NCBI GenBank assembly: GCA_012032965.1
Contig: JAAUPT010000062.1
Span: 1 to 7,932, forward strand
Reading direction: 5' to 3'
Source of the DNA: Nitrospira sp.
GTDB lineage: Bacteria; Nitrospirota; Nitrospiria; Nitrospirales; Nitrospiraceae
DNA length: 7,932 nt
A program made the position numbers and the translations under genes. This document shows positions 6,166 to 7,932 of this stretch, in pieces (positions within the stretch are counted from its first letter, which is position 1; the number at the start of each line of letters is the position of its first letter). The notes under the pieces were generated by a model. It was given only the letters and a program-made list of their open reading frames with translations. It was not told the origin of the DNA and did no database searches.

Positions 6166-6991
6166 GGGCAGGCGTGTCGGGTGTCTCAGAGCGACGAAGT
6201 TGTCGAGTGTTGCAGGTAGGCCGGGCTGGCTTGCATCGGACCACCCGTCTAGCACCACACCGAGCTCATATCGATCCGCCGTGGCTGGAACGGGTGCGGT
6301 ATTGGATTCAGCGGCATCCGACGTTTGGCTATCGCCGGCTCTGGGCATTGGTGCGGTTTCAAGACCGGATCATCGTGAATCGCAAGGCGGTCTATCGTGT
6401 GCTCAAGCAGCAGGGCTGGTTTGTCCATCAACGTGTGGTCACCCCTCGGCCTCGTGTACAGGGCTGGGTGAGTCGGGCGAATCGCAGCAATGAACGGTGG
6501 GCCATGGATGTGACACATATTTCCTGTGGACATGATGGTTGGGCGCATTTGGCTGCGGTGATCGACTGTCATGATCGCGAAGTCATTGGCTATGAGTTCT
6601 CGTTGCGAAGTCGAGCCAAGGAGGCCGAACGAGCGATCGAAGCCGCGTGTCTCCATCGGTTCGGGACGCTACGACCGGCGGGGCCCCAGTCCTGCGCAGT
6701 GACAACGGGCTGATCTTCCAAAGCCGTCGATTTCGGCAAGCCTGTCGGGACTATCGACTGCAACAGGAGTTCATCACGCCGTATACCCCGGAGCAGAACG
6801 GGATCGTTGAACGGTTCTTTCGGAGTTTCAAGGAAGAGTGTGTCTGGCAACACACGTTCCAGACATTCGAAGAGGCGCGCCGGATCATTCGGGATTGGGT
6901 GCAGTGGTACAACCAGGAGCGGCCGCATCAAGCCCTTGGGTACCGGAGTCCTGTCCAATACCGCGCGCAACAAGCAACCCAGGTGGCTTGA
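6129..6991 (+). pseudogene. IS-B OrfB transposase (rve/DDE integrase), frameshifted at 6680-6687
   Basis: OrfB is the catalytic DDE transposase. The frame open from 6129, with GTG 6162 as a possible start, gives VSERRSCRVLQVGRAG, then RHPTFGYRRLWAL. The integrase core follows, with the first Asp in WAMDVTHI, and the frame ends at TGA just before 6718. The -1 frame takes over with GAPVLRSDNGLIFQ (second Asp), TPEQNGIVERFFRSFKEE (catalytic Glu) and YNQERPHQALGYRSPVQY up to TGA 6989-6991. One extra base in GGGGCCCC (6680-6687) restores RPAG-APVLRSDNG, so all three catalytic residues survive but lie in two frames. The family is certain; the copy is inactive if the sequence is right. Confidence 0.88.
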
Positions 6992-7004
6992 TTTCAGGGG
7001 AGCA
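6981..7004 (-). repeat. Right terminal inverted repeat of IS-B
   Basis: Read inward on the minus strand it begins TGCTCCCCTGAAATCAAG and continues CCACCT, mirroring the left tip. It overlaps the last codons of orfB, as often in compact IS3 elements, and fixes the right boundary at 7004. Confidence 0.85.
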
Positions 7005-7005
7005 C

Positions 7006-7083
7006 TACAAGATCCTTTACGAAGCGGCCGCTCTGGTCAAAGTTGATAAGGTCGTGAGTGGCCAAGCCGTGCTGGTCGCATGA
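7006..7083 (+). pseudogene. Orphan 3' tail of an unidentified gene cut off by IS-B
   Basis: Immediately outside IS-B, a plus-strand frame reads YKILYEAAALVKVDKVVSGQ and AVLVA before a TGA at 7081-7083. It ends 7 bases from the convergent Hpt stop, as an ordinary convergent neighbour would. The codon pattern (GC-rich third positions, no stop, sensible hydrophobic periodicity) suggests the last 25 codons of a gene whose front part was lost when IS-B arrived or rearranged. No family is recognised. It may be chance, since the segment is short. Confidence 0.35.
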
Positions 7084-7090
7084 CTATTGA

Positions 7091-7417
7091 TTATCGATAG
7101 ATGACACGGACCCGTCTGAGGAAGTTTTCAAGTTGCAGGATTTGTTGTTCAATCATCGAGTAGTCCTGTTGTTTAGCCCCTTGTTCCAGCGTGGCTCCAA
7201 TCTCGCTAATCCGATCGAATCCGTAGCCGCCTCCATCACCCTTCAAACGATGGCCTAGATTCTGGACGGTTCCGAAGTCTTGTCGAGTCAGCGCGTCTCG
7301 AAGCGTTTGGAGATCGTTCTTTCGGTTACCTAGGAAGATAGGCACAATATCCTCAAGGTCACGGCCAACCTCCACAATAATTGTGTCTGGGGATTCGGAG
7401 TGTGAAGGGTGGGTCAC
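7091..7417 (-). CDS. Hpt (histidine phosphotransfer) domain protein, probable tail of the hybrid kinase
   Basis: Hpt domains accept a phosphoryl group from a receiver domain and pass it to a final response regulator. The 108-residue product carries the Hpt signature GHRLKGDGGGYGF with phospho-accepting His56, between helices that form the usual four-helix bundle. The GTG start at 7417-7415 overlaps the TGA stop of the preceding receiver frame (7416-7414) as GTGA. An AAGGAG sequence lies 11 bases before it (7434-7429). So it could be translated by coupling as a separate phosphotransfer protein. In related hybrid kinases the Hpt is commonly fused behind the receiver, and one added base near 7417 would fuse it here. 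The region before the Hpt helices (about residues 1-15) looks like an interdomain linker, which favours an originally fused protein. Confidence 0.8.
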   Translation of the reverse strand: MTHPSHSESPDTIIVEVGRDLEDIVPIFLGNRKNDLQTLRDALTRQDFGTVQNLGHRLKGDGGGYGFDRISEIGATLEQGAKQQDYSMIEQQILQLENFLRRVRVIYR

Positions 7418-7932
7418 GAGATGATATGCTCCTTGTGTGCCCGGAGAATCTCCAATAAAGTAGATTTCTTCACGGGTTTAGTAAGACGAGTGTTGCAACC
7501 AGCTTCAAAGATACGAGCTTCTTCTTCTTTTAGAGCCAATGCGGTGAGAGCAATAATCGGTGTGGGTGCTAAATCGTGCTCTCGTTCCCATGATCGCATC
7601 GCTTTTGTGGCGGCATATCCGTCCATAACTGGCATCTGTATGTCCATCAAGATCACGTCGTAATGCGCGGTCTTGAATTTATCCAGTGCGACGGCTCCGT
7701 CGTCGGCGATTTCAAGGCAATAGTTGGTTTGCTTCAAATAGGACCTGACCAACAGCTGATTGTCAGGGGAATCCTCAGCCAATAGAACTCGTAAAGTACG
7801 CGTCGAGGATGTTGGCGAGGGCTCGATGGTTGTGGCAGGTATCGGTGGTATTCCTTTTGTCCGACCGAGCGCAATCCCGATTGATTGCAGAAGGTCACTC
7901 CGTCGAATAGGCTTGATCAAGTAGCCACCAAG
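7414..7932 (-). CDS. Hybrid sensor histidine kinase, C-terminal receiver domains (partial)
   Basis: Only the last 172 residues are in the window; the frame runs open through base 7932. It begins with LGGYLIKPIRRSDLL, the end of a first receiver domain with its conserved Lys-Pro. A Pro/Thr/Ser-rich linker follows (about residues 27-45), then a complete second receiver. That domain shows the acidic pair AED (53-54), the phospho-accepting Asp in DVILMDIQMPVMDG (Asp97), the Thr of IIALTA and the Lys of TKPVKK. The kinase core and any sensor domains must lie beyond the window. The double-receiver-plus-Hpt order is typical of multistep phosphorelay kinases. The TTG that could be taken as a start (7920) is inside the first receiver and is not the real start. 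Confidence 0.88.
   Translation of the reverse strand, partial: LGGYLIKPIRRSDLLQSIGIALGRTKGIPPIPATTIEPSPTSSTRTLRVLLAEDSPDNQLLVRSYLKQTNYCLEIADDGAVALDKFKTAHYDVILMDIQMPVMDGYAATKAMRSWEREHDLAPTPIIALTALALKEEEARIFEAGCNTRLTKPVKKSTLLEILRAHKEHIIS

Larger units (their letters stand above)
5777..7004 (+). mobile_element. IS-B: complete IS3-family insertion sequence, 1228 bp, with broken orfB
   Basis: The element is bounded by matching tips (5777-5802 and 7004-6981) and carries orfA and orfB in the usual order and strand. Length, the TG...CA tips and the two overlapping frames fit IS3. The bases flanking it differ (left ...TATCC, right CTACA...), so no 3-5 bp target duplication is visible; this implies recombination or deletion at one end after insertion. 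orfB has at least one frame-breaking base loss, so this copy is probably not self-mobile unless those breaks are assembly errors. Confidence 0.9.

Noticed and set aside
1..7932. CRISPR array, tRNA or rRNA genes
   Set aside because: No regularly spaced repeats, no cloverleaf-like sequence and no rRNA-like stretches were seen on either strand.

Overview
The window looks like an accessory island in a Gram-negative bacterium, most likely a Nitrospirota (Nitrospira-type) genome. That guess rests on the style of the response-regulator/Hpt kinase tail at the right edge and on the two IS3-family elements; it is an inference, not a proof. The 0.7-5.5 kb block looks more AT-rich by eye than the IS elements, which fits an imported segment.

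Layout: (1) 1-201 is the left (5') end of an IS3-family element, called IS-A here, read on the minus strand. (2) 330-637 is a minus-strand coding remnant that is readable only after one base is restored in a G run. (3) 696-5509 is a plus-strand block of four genes: an alpha/alpha-toroid-like protein, an AAC(3)-fold acetyltransferase-like protein, a chorismate-lyase (DUF98/UbiC-like) gene split by a frameshift, and a PaaK-like AMP-forming acyl/aryl-CoA ligase. (4) 5563-5776 is the right (3') end of a second IS-A-type copy in the same orientation as the first. (5) It is cut by a complete 1228-bp IS3-family element, IS-B (5777-7004), with clear terminal inverted repeats but no target duplication. 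(6) 7006-7083 is the orphan 3' tail of a plus-strand gene. (7) 7091-7932 is the minus-strand C-terminal part of a hybrid histidine kinase (receiver, receiver, Hpt), with the Hpt in a separate overlapping frame.

How the genes may work together: DUF98 chorismate lyases release 4-hydroxybenzoate from chorismate, and a PaaK-like ligase would activate an aromatic acid as an adenylate/CoA thioester. This pairing recalls the mycobacterial phenolic-glycolipid starter route (Rv2949c plus FadD22). An AAC(3)-type acyltransferase and a carbohydrate-type toroid protein in the same block suggest that the activated aryl group, or an acetyl group, ends up on a glycan or glycolipid. This is a hypothesis.

A second theme is frame disruption. 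At least three, and up to six, breaks in this window (remnant, acetyltransferase start, chorismate lyase, IS-B twice, kinase/Hpt junction) are all repaired by adding a single base, several of them in a homopolymer. Either the assembly under-calls homopolymers or the island is decaying.
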